From Macrostomum hystrix (taxonomy: Eukaryota; Platyhelminthes; Macrostomidae), in the NCBI GenBank assembly GCA_950097015.1, contig CATNEN010000033.1:4867001-4931000 (forward strand): a stretch of DNA of 64,000 nt. Reading direction: 5' to 3'. The notes under the pieces are model-generated. The model saw only the letters and a list, made by a program, of their open reading frames with translations. It was not told the origin of the DNA and made no database searches. Shown piece after piece: positions 38,218-50,315 of this stretch. The position numbers were made by a program, and so were the translations under genes. Every line of letters starts with the position of its first letter. The first letter of the stretch is position 1.

Positions 38218-39058
38218 GGTTATCAATCCCAACCCTAAGGAAATCAAACAGTCACCCCAAGCATGCCCAGCTGAGTCCTGTCGTGTGCGCACGGTTGCAC
38301 AAAGGCTATCTGTGATTGAATGAATTTGCTTTAAGCATGCTTGTAGTCGTAGATTATTACTCTGCGCAGAGCTAAAAACAGCCACAGCCTTGCAGGGAAT
38401 GCTGGATCATTCGAGCAGCTTCAGACGGTTCACAGATATTAGATTGATGGAGACATAAGAACGTAGACGTTATGAGAAGATAAGTAGATGTAGGTGTGGA
38501 AAGTAGCCGGGTATTACTAATGTGTGAGTTTAAGTGCAAAACATCGAGGCAATCCCATTCAGCCTAATAGGCTTGGCTGTTTGCTTTTTGACTGTGTCAT
38601 TTTTTAACACTCGCAACATTTTTGACATTTCGATTTTTAAAAGTTTATAAATTATATTTTCTTTCCTAAGAATGAGTTTCTTGTAGAAAAAGAGTCAATT
38701 CACAACTTTTAATATAATTAGCAAAAAATAATAACGATGGCTACGCACAGGCAGAATTATAAAAAAATATTGGCCTCTAGCTCGCATGACTGCCAAATAC
38801 GCTTATGCTTTCGACTCGAACAGCAACAATAATCGCGTTATATGCTAATTATGAGTTCGCTAGTAGTATGGGTCGTTTTTCGTTTGGGTCGTTTTTCGTT
38901 TTTCAAATAAATTGAAATTTATTTTATAGAGAACTGTACAGAGTGAAAAATCTCCACTGGCTTCTTTCCTAGTTGCAGGAATTGTTCGTGGTGGCAACTC
39001 GACCTGCGATTTGTTGATCTATGGTTGACCAAAATGTGCCAAATTTAAGCAGTCGGTG
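38218..39058. other. unique region, 3' end of the EF-hand gene
   Basis: No plus-strand gene seen. The part from ~38918 upward is likely the 3' UTR of the minus-strand EF-hand gene. The sequence is AT-rich near 38600-38950. Confidence 0.5.
38918..38923 (-). terminator. candidate poly(A) signal of the EF-hand gene
   Basis: AATAAA on the minus strand, ~136 bases past the proposed stop codon at 39059. Confidence 0.45.
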
Positions 39059-42000
39059 TTACTGAGCAACTTTTAGAAAATCTGAAAGGTAATTTTGTAG
39101 CGGCATCGATTTTCTCTTCGTCGAAATAGTCCTTTATCTACACTTACCCCGCAGATTTAGAGTTATAATATGCACGCACTGGCTGTAAATTTGCGCTCAC
39201 GTCCTACGTTCAGACCGTTTCTCAGTTTTTACCTCTTTTGATAGAAAAACTCACTCCCTGCCCCTTCTGCAAGCCATCTCACTCCCTCCCTTAAATCGCC
39301 ACCTCACTCCCTGCCCCTTCTGCAAGCCATCTCACTCCCTCCCTTAAATCGCCACCTCACTCCCTGCCCCTTCTGCAAGCCATCTCACTCCCTCCCTTAA
39401 ATCGCCACCTCACTCCCTGCCCCTTCTGCAAGCCATCTCACTCCCTCCCTTAAATCGCCACCTCACTCCCTGCCCCTTCTGCAAGCCATCTCACTCCCTC
39501 CCTTAAATCGCCACCTCACTCCCTGCCCCTTCTGCAAGCCATCTCACTCCCTCCCTTAAATCGCCACCTCACTCCCTGCCCCTTCTGCAAGCCATCTCAC
39601 TCCCTCCCTTAAATCGCCACCTCACTCCCTGCCCCTTCTGCAAGCCATCTCACTTCGTGCCCTTTTGCGAGCGTCCTCACTCTTTGCCCCTTTTACGAGC
39701 CACCTCACTCTCCCTTTGACCGCCACCTCACTCCCTGCCCCTTTTGCTAGCCACCTTCCCCTCTTAGGTAACTCTTGACAGCCACCCCATCACTATTCCT
39801 ACCTCACTGCAATAATCAGTAGGTGAGAGATGAAGGGTTAGTAGGTGAGAGATGAAGGGTTAGTAGGAGGTGAGAGATGAATGGTTAGTAGGAGGTGAGA
39901 GATGAAGGTTTAGTAGGAGGTGAGAGATGAAGGGTTAGTAGGAGGTGAGAGATGAAGGGTTAGTAGGAAGTGAGAGATGAAGGGTTAGTTGGAGCTGAGA
40001 GATGAAGGATTAGTAGGAGGTGAGAGATGAAGGGTTAGTAGGAGGTGAGAGATGAAGGGTTAGTAGGAAGTGAGAGATGAAGGGTTAGTAGGAGGTGAGA
40101 GATGAAGGGTTAGTAGGAGGTGAGAGATGAAGGGTTAGTAGGAGGTGAGAGATGAAGGGTTAGTTGGAGGTGAGAGATGAAGGGTTAGTAGGAGGTAGGA
40201 GATAAAGGGTTAGTTGGAGTTGAGAGATGAAGGGTTAGTTGGAAGTGAGAGATTAAGGGTTAGTAGGAGGTGAGAGATGAAGGGTTAGTAGGAGGTGAGA
40301 GATGAAGGGTTAGTTGGAGGTGAGAGATGAAGGGTTAGTTGGAGGTGAGAGATGAAGGGTTAGTTGGAGTTGAGAGATGAAGGGTTAGTTGGAGTTGAGA
40401 GATGAAGGGTTAGTAGGAGTTGAGAGATGAAGGGTTAGCTGGAGGTGAGAGATGAAGGGTTAGTAGGAGGTGAGAGATGAAGGGTTAGTTGGAGTTGAGA
40501 GATTAAGGGTTAGTTGGAGTTGAGAGATGAAGGGTTAGCTGGAGGTGAGAGATGAAGGGTTAGTAGGAGGTGAGAGATGAAGGGTTAGTTGGAGTTGAGA
40601 GATGAAGGGTTAGTTGGAGGTGAGAGATTAAGGGTTAGTAGGAGTTGAGAGATGAAGGGTTAGTAGGAGGTGAGAGATGAAGGGTTAGTAGGAGGTGAGA
40701 GATGAAGGGTTAGTTGGAGGTGAGAGATGAAGGGTTAGTAGGAGGTGAGAGATGAAGGGTTAGTTGGAGGTGAGAGATGAAGGGTTAGTAGGAGGTGAGA
40801 GATTAAGGGTTAGTAGGAGGTGAGAGATGAAGGGTTAGTTGGAGGTGAGAGATGAAGGGTTAGTTGGAGGTGAGAGATGAAGGGTTAGTTGGAGTTGAGA
40901 GATGAAGGGTTAGTTGGAGTTGAGAGATGAAGGGTTAGTTGGAGTTGAGAGATGAAGGGTTAGTAGGAGTTGAGAGATTAAGGGTTAGCTGGAGGTGAGA
41001 GATGAAGGGTTAGTAGGAGGTGAGAGATGAAGGGTTAGTTGGAGTTGAGAGATTAAGGGTTAGTTGGAGTTGAGAGATGAAGGGTTAGCTGGAGGTGAGA
41101 GATGAAGGGTTAGTAGGAGGTGAGAGATGAAGGGTTAGTAGGAGGTGAGAGATGAAGGGTTAGTTGGAGTTGAGAGATGAAGGGTTAGTAGGAGGTGAGA
41201 GATTAAGGGTTAGTAGGAGTTGAGAGATGAAGGGTTAGTAGGAGGTGAGAGATGAAGGGTTAGTAGGAGGTGAGAGATGAAGGGTTAGTTGGAGGTGAGA
41301 GATGAAGGGTTAGTAGGAGGTGAGAGATTAAGGGTTAGTAGGAGTTGAGAGATGAAGGGTTAGTAGGAGGTGAGAGATGAAGGGTTAGTTGGAGGTGAGA
41401 GATGAAGGGTTAGTTGGAGGTGAGAGATGAAGGGTTAGTTGGAGGTGAGAGATGAAGGGTTAGTTGGAGGTGAGAGATTCTAGCATGTCTCTGCTCGGAC
41501 CGATGCTTACCCTCCCAGCTGATTTTGCCAGTCTTGTCGGTGTCCACAACCGAAACCAGCTGTTTGAGCTCCGCCTCCGTCAGTTTCATGCCAGCCTTGG
41601 CGAATCCAGATCGCAGTTGCGACTGCAGACATATGCAGTGTACATTGTATTTCTGGCATGTCACAAAAATGCAAGCGACAAAGCTTTTTTCATATTACAT
41701 GCGTCAGGAAGCCTGTCTGCTTGGTGTCCATGGCCTGGAAAGCGTCTCTCAGCAGCTGATTGAAGTCCGTTGACCTCGAATGCATGTAGCTGATGAAGTC
41801 GTCCTCTGTTATCATCCCGGTGCCTGTTGGAATGGTAGGAATAGGAACGTCTCCGTGTTTTGCTTGCGTCTTGAGGACGTAAGGTTAAGAAGTTTCAAGT
41901 AAACGAACTGATGGACATTTCCCGACCTTTTGTGTCCGCCTTCTCAACAATAGCCCGAGCGTCAGCCTCCGAGACGTCTTCGCCGATTCGTTTCATCACC

Positions 42001-42096
42001 TGGCAGAGCTCTTGCGCCGTGATGCCGCCACGGCCGGTCTTGTCTATGGTCCGGAACACCTTGCGCACCTCTGGCTTTTGGTGAAATTTGGTGGAA
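39059..42096 (-). CDS. calmodulin-like four-EF-hand protein, N-terminus unresolved
   Basis: Exons (minus) 42096-41927, 41823-41699, 41622-41511 and 39081-39059 join in consistent phase. They give four EF-hand loops: DKTGRGGITAQE, DTKGTGMITEDD, DTKQTGFLTHSQ and DTDKTGKISWED. The 12th position of loop 3 is Gln, so that site is probably weak; loop 4 is the most canonical. The ~143 residues recovered approach calmodulin's ~149, so little is missing. The last exon is only 23 bases (DFLKVAQ then stop) after a 2.4-kb intron holding two tandem arrays; it restores position 12 of loop 4. A 38-base gap with GTAAGT and CAG borders lies just upstream of 42096, and a possible first exon (42718-42691) has a consensus donor, but its phase does not join directly. 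A Ca2+-sensor role is inferred from family. Confidence 0.75.
39249..39765. repeat. 53-bp minisatellite in the last intron of the EF-hand gene
   Basis: Seven to eight copies (to ~39653), each joining CTCACTCCCTGCCCCTTCTG to CTCACTCCCTCCCTTAAATC, i.e. two related halves of 28 and 25 bases. Degenerate half-units continue to 39765. Confidence 0.93.
39826..41478. repeat. 25-bp minisatellite, ~66 copies, in the last intron of the EF-hand gene
   Basis: Plus-strand core GAGAGATGAAGGGTTAGTAG. In the gene's sense it reads TACTAACCCTTCATCTCTC, a perfect TACTAAC branch-point word plus pyrimidine-rich sequence in many copies (AACTAAC in others). GGGTTAG is also a telomere-like word. Confidence 0.95.
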
Positions 42097-42185
42097 CTGA
42101 GAGGACTAATTAGGCTCGTTTAAATTAGACTTACCCATTAGCAGCGTGACTCAAAATGGTTTTCTTATTGGTGTTTCACTTGCAC

Positions 42186-42585
42186 ATACAATCAGTGCTA
42201 CACTTTGATATCCAATCAGTGCTACACTTTGATATCCCAATCAGTGCTTCACTTGGATATCCAATCAGTGCTTCACTTGGATATCCAATCAGTGCTTCAC
42301 TTGGATATCCAATCAGTGCTACACTTTGATATCCAATCAGTGCTACACTTTGATATCCCAATCAGTGCTTCACTTGGATATCCAATCAGTGCTTCACTTG
42401 GATATCCAATCAGTGCTTCACTTGGATATCCAATCAGTGCTACACTTGGATATCCAATCAGTGCTTCACTTGGATATCCAATCAGGCTTCACTTGGATAT
42501 CCAATCAGTGCTACACTTGGATATCCAATCAGTGCTTCACTTGGATATCCAATCAGTGCTTCACTTGGATATCTAATCAGGCCTT
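42186..42585. repeat. 24-bp minisatellite, ~16 copies
   Basis: Unit core ATCAGTGCTTCACTTGGATA. It lies just upstream of the recovered EF-hand exons, probably in an intron or the 5' region. Single-copy sequence beside it at 42160-42180 resembles one diverged unit. Confidence 0.93.
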
Positions 42586-42690
42586 CAGCTTAGATCCTGG
42601 TTAATGTTTTTTACAATCTTTTTTCCAGCTTGATTTACGAGTATGAAACATTTCCCTTTTCTATTCACGAGGCAAGTGGCAATAACTTAC

Positions 42691-42718
42691 GGCTCTCGTC
42701 AAAGTGGCTTGTCGACAT
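42691..42718 (-). other. possible first exon of the EF-hand gene
   Basis: ATG followed by STSHFDES and a consensus donor C|GTAAGT. It ends in phase 1, while the next recovered exon needs phase 2, so another small exon or a different join would be required. Confidence 0.3.
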
Positions 42719-44142
42719 TTGTTATAATGATGAGAATTGTGGCGGCTATAGAATACTGCGCGAAGCATCGCTATAAATTTGTTTCCGAAGTGAAATAAGC
42801 ATATGAACTGCTCATTTTTATAGTTGTATTCTTACTATTTCCCTTTTAGGACTGTGGGCTCGTTGGCTAATTCTTGTTGTCCATAGTATACTATACGATA
42901 CTTACTTGCTCTTCAAATTTGTTTGACTGAAGCACTGCTTGCGAGTAGAGTGGGTGAATGATGCAGAAGTTGAGGCGAACTGTGCTCAAGGCTTGAGCCC
43001 AATTCTGTCGTTAAACACGCACCAAAGGCTGTGCTGAAAACTGCCAGACAAGAAGCTGTGAGCTTTATTTTCCATTTGCCACTGTTATTTTTCTATCGCC
43101 TTTGCTCGCGAAGCAGCGGGACTGTCGCAGTTAAAATAGACAATAGAGCAGCAGCTGTCTTTTTCTTAATTACTATTGAAATTAGCCACACAGTAGCTCG
43201 ATCTGGATTCGAGTGACCGATGGCTCTCGACTATGAGGGTCTATTCGTGCTCAACTCTTGAGCATGATATCATGAAAGCCTCGCCTTAGGGAGGCATAAG
43301 ATAAAGATGTTGAGTCGTTCTGGGCATCAATTTTTTAGCTCATTTATCTGTTAATTAAATATCTATCAAGTAAAATTAACTCTGTTTCGTCTTCGGTTTA
43401 ATTGACTATACCATGTAAGCAAGCCAATTAAAACCATTTTAACTAGAATACTCAGTAATATCCACTATTGAACCTCATGCATGTAAATGTAATTTCTTAC
43501 TTTAGTAGCTGTACTCGTACAGCTATATAATGTAGACACACTCTGGACTTAAAAATTATGTTTAGGTCTCTTGGTCTCTGCATTTTGAGCCGGCATAGCG
43601 GCATCTTCTAATTGAAGTCAAAAGTGGGAATCATAAAAGGGTTGTTAATAGGATCCAGAGTTCTAGTGTTCTATACCGTTAGCCGATATCGATTTTAAGA
43701 TAGAATTTCCCTTAAAATAACTCACTTCTGTTTTTGACGAGGAAAACTTATTCCTTGATTGCCATTGCATTGTGGACCGGCAAAGGGTTTCCGTCTATGA
43801 GCTAGACTATAACCAGAGGGCTACATCTAGAGTATTTAGTAGTCCTCTGGTTATAATATATGTATTTTTGATCTTCGAATTTCAACATTTATGCTTCATT
43901 TCCTCTTGCTAAGTTAGTAATTTAAAGTCCTAAAGAAGACGCTTCTTCATAAAAACGTTTACAGTTTTTAAAGCCTAACGGCTTTAGAAACGATGTTTTA
44001 GTTATCGCTATCGCGATTCAAAGTGCCATCATCTTAGAAATTAGTTTAGTACTTAGTAGAAGAAAAGCTTTCGACCTTAACTCAACTGTAGCGGCTACAC
44101 TTTTAACTTTTACCTTCTGAAGGATTCGTTTGTATTTTTATC
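42719..44142. other. intergenic region between the EF-hand and cytochrome b5 genes
   Basis: AT-rich, with no supportable gene. It contains a perfect 12-bp inverted repeat at 43808-43855. The divergent promoters of the EF-hand (minus) and cytochrome b5 (plus) genes should lie here, but I see no strong core element. Confidence 0.5.
43808..43855. repeat. perfect 12-bp inverted repeat
   Basis: TATAACCAGAGG (43808-43819) and its exact complement CCTCTGGTTATA (43844-43855) with a 24-bp loop. Confidence 0.7.
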
Positions 44143-47100
44143 ATGGCCTCTCTGCGCAAAATCTCAATGAAAGAAGTTTCTGCCCATAAGTCTTCAGAGA
44201 GCTGTTGGGTTGTGATTAATGACAAAGTTTATGATGTCACTAAGTTTCTTGAAGAGGTTAGTTTTTATGTATTTTTGCTGTTCCTATCCAAAACATGCAT
44301 TTTTATTATAAAATAGCCAGATTGCATGTATTATATCTTATTACATCACCAGACTCAAAGGAAAGTTTTAAAATTAAGATTAATATTTTTTAATTAAAAA
44401 AATTGTAGGCGAACTCTTAGTTTGTGGCATTCAATTATTTTATAAAGTTCCAAAAATATAGCTTAAAAATTAAATTTTTGAAAGAAATACTTTGCTTTTA
44501 AACTCATTGGAATTCTAATAATTACAAAAAGTCTTTTATTTTGGGGTATAAATCAAAACCAAATCAAACCATAAAGATTCAAACAAAAAGTATAACAGTG
44601 AGGTAACCAAGACTATTGATTTTGCAAGTCTTGTTGTTGGTACTTATAAAGCCTAATTTAACCATTTGCTATTTTTTCTTAGAACTAGCTATAAAACTGT
44701 GCACAGCAATGTTGTTAATTAATTAGTTATTTTATTTTTATTAGAAAATTCATACAAATTATTTTAAGTGTTTGGCTACAAATTATGAAATTATTGATTT
44801 AAAAAATAATTATCTTAGGAGAAGATGAAGGAATAAGTGAGGCTTGCAAAAGTATTCAATTGGGGAAGAAAGTAGATTTAGAAACTGGATTACAATGGGC
44901 TTTGGTATGGGAAAATGCTAGGCTATCAAAGATACCAGGTTGAGTAAAAATGTAATCTTTTAAAATATGGTAAACTTAGGAAAATGAGCAGAGCTTGGCT
45001 TGAGCAGAATTATATTTTCTTTGAAAGTTCAAAGTCAGCGAAAGTGTAGGCTATTGTCAAGTGATTTTTTAGATCAGGGCATTGGACAGACTTCTATGTT
45101 GCAAAATCAGCCTTAAAACCGATCCTATAATTATCTTATATTTTGTCAATCTTCTCATAAATGTTTAACACCATATAAATAAGCCTAATCCAGTTGTCCA
45201 GGGATTTCCTCGTTCAGTTTAGTAGTTGATAAAGGCAGCTTTGGCTTGCCCTTCAATTGAATCTGCAGCAAAGGTTAGGGCTAGCTAATGTGACAAGAAC
45301 TGCTCACGTATTATGAGTTCTATTTTTACATAGCTATCGCATTGTGCTCTGTACAGTTCTTCTTTATCTCTTATCTTTCTGCGCTGCTCTACGAGTTCTC
45401 AGCGAAATACTTTCAGTTAGGGGTCATCGTCTCCGCCTGAACCCTATAGTTGCTCACAGATAGTGCCTAAAGAAACACAAGTATACTCAGCAACATTGGG
45501 GGTAGGTAAAGGGTTATCGCGAAGTTCAAAATGGATGATTTAGCACACTCAGTCAAAATGCAGCTAACGAGTAACCAGTATTACTCGTTATCTCCAAAAT
45601 GGTCCGCCACATGACCGATGGTGAACGATGGCGAGCCATAGGCATGCTTGAGGCCGGAATGTCCATCCGAGCAGTAGCCAGGCAATTCGGCAGATCACGT
45701 TCGACGATTCGCAGCCTTCTGCAGAAGTCCAGAGACACTGGCAGTGTCGCGCACGCAAGTCGTGGAGTCCAGCGCCGTCATCTGCGCAGCACAGCAAGGG
45801 CTGATCGGCGACTGCTGCGAATTGTGAGGGGAAACCCCACCTTACCTGCCAGATTGCTTCGACTCATCTGGGGTGAAAGAAGCAGGCGCGGGAACATCTT
45901 GAGCGCCCAAACAATTCGACGGAGAAGTTGGGCGGCTGGGCTGCGCTGCCGGAAGATGCGCAAGCGACCCCGACTGACGCCTGCTCACTGCGCCACACGA
46001 GAGCTGTGGGCGATGCAGCGAATTCACTGGAGGCAGCAGCAATGGCGACGCGTCGTTTTCACTGATGAGAGCCGCTTCCGCCTCTTTCAGGCAGACGGTC
46101 GCGTTCGTGTTTGGCGAGAGCCGCGGCAGGAAATGCTGCAACAGCACGTTCAAGCCACCGACGGACAGTCAGCCTCGGTGCATGTTTGGGCGGGGATCAC
46201 GTTGAACGCCAAGACGGAGCTTGTCTTTCTGGACTCAAATGTAACGGCAGGCGTCTACGCTAATTTACTGCAAATGCATCTTCTGCCTTTTGTCAATGCT
46301 GAATTTGGCGGGGTTCAGAACTGCATTCTCCAGGACGACAACGCCCCGCCGCACCGAGCTGCCGCTGTGGCTCAGCTGAAGGAGCAACTGAACTTGCGAA
46401 CTCTGAGGTGGCCATCGCGATCACCTGACATAAATCCCATTGAGCATGTTTGGGATTTCATGAAACGCACCATCCAGCGTCAAATGCCCCCGCCCCAGAA
46501 TCTTGCGGAGCTACGCCAGGCAATGACCAATGCATGGCAGCAGCTACCTCAGAATTTCTTGCGGCGCCTAATTTTGGGAATGCCACTTTGAGTTTCCGCT
46601 CTGGTTGAGGTTCGTGGTTGCTACACGCGCTATTGACAGTTTTGTATGAGTTCTCACATTAAGTTCGGCTTGTACTAGCAACATTTGTTATTTAATAACA
46701 CACCCCAATTTCCATGCTACTGTCAGGTAGTTTGACTCTCGTTTCTCTGGTTACGGAGTCGGGTGGGTGAGCAGAGTGCATTGCGTCATTCGCGGTTTTT
46801 CACCTCTCTCTCAGGTGCACATTGCGTCATTTGTGGTAGTGAGTTGAGATGAATCGTTTCCCTCGCTCTAGGGTGGCGGTTTTTAATGTTGCTGAGTGTA
46901 TACAAGTACAGGTAGAATAATTCTCACTAGCATACCACACTCACAGTCCCTCCACTGAACATTCAGCTGGTCACTCCCAGTCCCTCCACTGAGCATTCAG
47001 CTGGTCACTCCCAGTCCCTCCACTGAACATTCAGCTGGTCACTCCCAGTCCCTCCACTGAACATTCAGCTGGTCACTCCCAGTCCCTCCACTGAACATTC

Positions 47101-48377
47101 AGCTGGTCACTCCCAGTCCCTCCACTGAACATTCAGCTGGTCACTCACAGTCCCTCCACTGAACATTCAGCTGGTCACTCCCAGTCCCTCCACTGAGCAT
47201 TAAAATCCTGTTTAAATGTTAAATCCTGTTAAGCTTTTAAATGCCACCTCCGATTTGGTCTCCCCAACTCTGCAGCACCCCGGCGGTGAGGAGGTCCTGC
47301 TGGAGCAAGCCGGCGGTTACGCCACCGAGCCATTTGAAGATGTCGGCCATTCCACCGACGCGCGCGAACTGATGGCCAAGTACCTGATCGGCGAGGTGGT
47401 GGAGAAGGAGTCTAAGCCGGGAAAAGCTGGCTCCAGCACCGACAAGAAGACCAGCTCATCGGGGTTGGTGGCCTGTTGCCGTGTCTTTCAGATCCTCATC
47501 CCGTGTCTTTCAGATCCCCATCCCGTGTCTTTGAGATACTCATCCCGTGTCTTTGAGATACTCATCCCGTGTCTTTGATGTCCTCATCCCGTGTCATCCA
47601 GATCCTCATCCCATGTCTTTGAGATACTCATCCCGTGTCTTTGAGATCCTCATCCCGTGTCATCCAGATCCTCATCCCATGTCATTCAGATCCTCATCCC
47701 GTATCATTAAGATCCCTATCTTAATGAGTGTCTTTGAAATCCTTATCTTGTGTCATCCAGATCCTCATCCGGTGTCATTAAGATCCCCATCCCGTGTCAT
47801 TCAGATCCTCATCCCGTGTCATTAAGATCCCAATCCCGTGTCTTTCAGATCCTCATCCCGTGTCGTTGAGATCCTCATCCCGTGTCATTCAGATCCCCAT
47901 CCCATGTCTTTCAGATCCCCATCCCGTGTCTTTGAGATCCTCATCCGTGTCTTTGAGATCCCCATCCCGTGTCTTTGAGATCCTCATCCCGTGTCTTTGA
48001 GATCCTCATCCTTGTCTTTGAGATCCTCATCCTTGTCTTTGAGATCCCCATCCCGTGTCTTTGAGATCCCCATCCCGTGTCTTTGAGATCCTCATCCCGT
48101 GTCGTTGAGATCCTCATCCCGTGTCATTCAGATCCCCATCCCATGTCTTTCAGATCCCCATCCCGTGTCTTTGAGATCCCCATCCCGTGTCTTTGAGATC
48201 CTCATCCCGTGTCTTTGAGATCCTCATCCCGTGTCATTCAGATCCCCATCCCGTGTTGCAAAATATTTCCCCAGCAGAAAGCTACAGACTTAACAATCCC
48301 ACAGGTCCATGACCGGGCTGCTTATTCCCCTCGGCATCGCAGTGGCAGCCTTCGTCATCTATAAACTGTACTTCTGA
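44143..48377 (+). CDS. cyb5: cytochrome b5, tail-anchored, three exons
   Basis: Exons 44143-44256, 47276-47463 and 48305-48377, joined in phase, give 124 residues (the animal microsomal form is ~134). Cytochrome b5 is an electron carrier of the ER or outer mitochondrial membrane that serves desaturases and P450s. The haem-binding core is clear: HPGG and VGHSTDA provide the two axial ligands His39 and His63, the same numbers as in mammalian b5. Exon 3 encodes the C-terminal membrane anchor [19 protein letters not shown]. One oddity is AGGYAT where AGGDAT is usual. The exon 2 donor (GTTGGT) is weak but is the one that keeps frame. Intron 1 (3.0 kb) contains a Tc1-type transposon and a 34-bp array; intron 2 (841 bp) is mostly a 22-bp array. 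The start is the only ATG giving the normal N-terminus. Confidence 0.95.
44257..45481. other. AT-rich left part of cytochrome b5 intron 1
   Basis: No coding sequence or element recognised between the exon 1 donor and the Tc1-type transposon. Confidence 0.6.
45482..46903 (+). mobile_element. Tc1-type (IS630/Tc1/mariner) transposon, ~1.42 kb
   Basis: The ends carry inverted ACTCAGCAACATT termini (left TACTCAGCAACATT, right end inverted TACACTCAGCAACATT) flanked by TA, the target duplication of this superfamily. It lies in intron 1 of cytochrome b5, in the same orientation as the gene. The termini differ by a 2-base indel. It encodes one intact transposase. Confidence 0.85.
45599..46591 (+). 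CDS. Tc1-type transposase, intact
   Basis: 330 residues, the usual Tc1 length. An N-terminal paired-like helix-turn-helix region ([20 protein letters not shown]) precedes the DDE domain. Catalytic residues are visible: Asp156 in FTDESRF, Asp247 in QDDNAPPH and Glu282 in [11 protein letters not shown]. The last two are separated by 34 residues, the DD34E pattern of Tc1. No stop or frameshift interrupts the frame, so the copy may be young or active. It is nested in a cytochrome b5 intron and would be removed by splicing of the host transcript. Confidence 0.95.
   Translation: MVRHMTDGERWRAIGMLEAGMSIRAVARQFGRSRSTIRSLLQKSRDTGSVAHASRGVQRRHLRSTARADRRLLRIVRGNPTLPARLLRLIWGERSRRGNILSAQTIRRRSWAAGLRCRKMRKRPRLTPAHCATRELWAMQRIHWRQQQWRRVVFTDESRFRLFQADGRVRVWREPRQEMLQQHVQATDGQSASVHVWAGITLNAKTELVFLDSNVTAGVYANLLQMHLLPFVNAEFGGVQNCILQDDNAPPHRAAAVAQLKEQLNLRTLRWPSRSPDINPIEHVWDFMKRTIQRQMPPPQNLAELRQAMTNAWQQLPQNFLRRLILGMPL
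46942..47203. repeat. 34-bp minisatellite, ~8 copies, in cytochrome b5 intron 1
   Basis: Unit includes CCCTCCACTGAACATTCAGC and TGGTCACTCCCAGT. It is nearly uniform and lies ~38 bp right of the Tc1-type element. Confidence 0.93.
47483..48258. repeat. 22-bp minisatellite, ~35 copies, in cytochrome b5 intron 2
   Basis: Unit core CCCGTGTCTTTGAGATCCTC. Many copies read GTGTCTTTCAG, a good 3' splice-site match, starting ~20 bases from the donor. Confidence 0.93.
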
Positions 48378-48736
48378 CTGGGAGTTCAATTTTCAATAGT
48401 TGTCTTGTTTGACCGAATTGTAAACCATACCGACTAGACTGTAGGGCTAGACATCAGTTCTTATTTATTTACTTGCTGACCGCTATAGAGTTGCTCTCTG
48501 TCTGACTTCACATCTGAGTTGCTTCCAGTTAGTCCGATTGGTGTGACAGCCTGATAAGGAAATTCCGATCTGATAAGGAAAATATACACACTGAGACAGT
48601 GAACTGGCATGGGCTCTGTGCCTAAAAGCCTGAGTTGAGCCAAAGCTTTGCGGCTTGGCTTGATCTTTTTATTTTTAATTCGCTTTTGCGAGACAATAAG
48701 AGACTGTCTTTGTTGATCTTTTATGCTTTCATTTTC

Positions 48737-48742
48737 AATAAA
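48737..48742 (+). terminator. poly(A) signal of cytochrome b5
   Basis: AATAAA 360 bases past the stop codon. The (TCTG)n tract starts 21 bases later and would supply a GU-rich downstream element. Confidence 0.55.
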
Positions 48743-48763
48743 GCTTTTTCAACGTGTCTTTCG

Positions 48764-50088
<1,325 letters not shown>

Positions 50089-50171
50089 AGTTATTTGAGT
50101 TGCCTAGCTTTCACCTGGCCACACAATGCCAGGCTGGTTCACTGCGCAATACAGCAGTTTTCTCATCTCTG

Positions 50172-50177
50172 TTTATT
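50172..50177 (-). terminator. poly(A) signal of the FABP gene
   Basis: AATAAA on the minus strand 139 bases past the stop at 50316. Confidence 0.55.
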
Positions 50178-50315
50178 TTTAAGTGCTAAAATAATATAAT
50201 TGTATCGAGAAAAGCAGAAGTATTGTTAGAAAGAATAGAAAATTATTGCTACAAATTTCTATGTGCTTTAAAGAAGGCTTGGATCAGCGTCACTTTGATC
50301 AGGCCTGGTGCTCCC

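Noticed and set aside
36390-38315. 493- and 553-codon frames over the 21-bp arrays
   Set aside because: A period divisible by three keeps both strands open. Not conserved protein sequence, and they continue across two different arrays.
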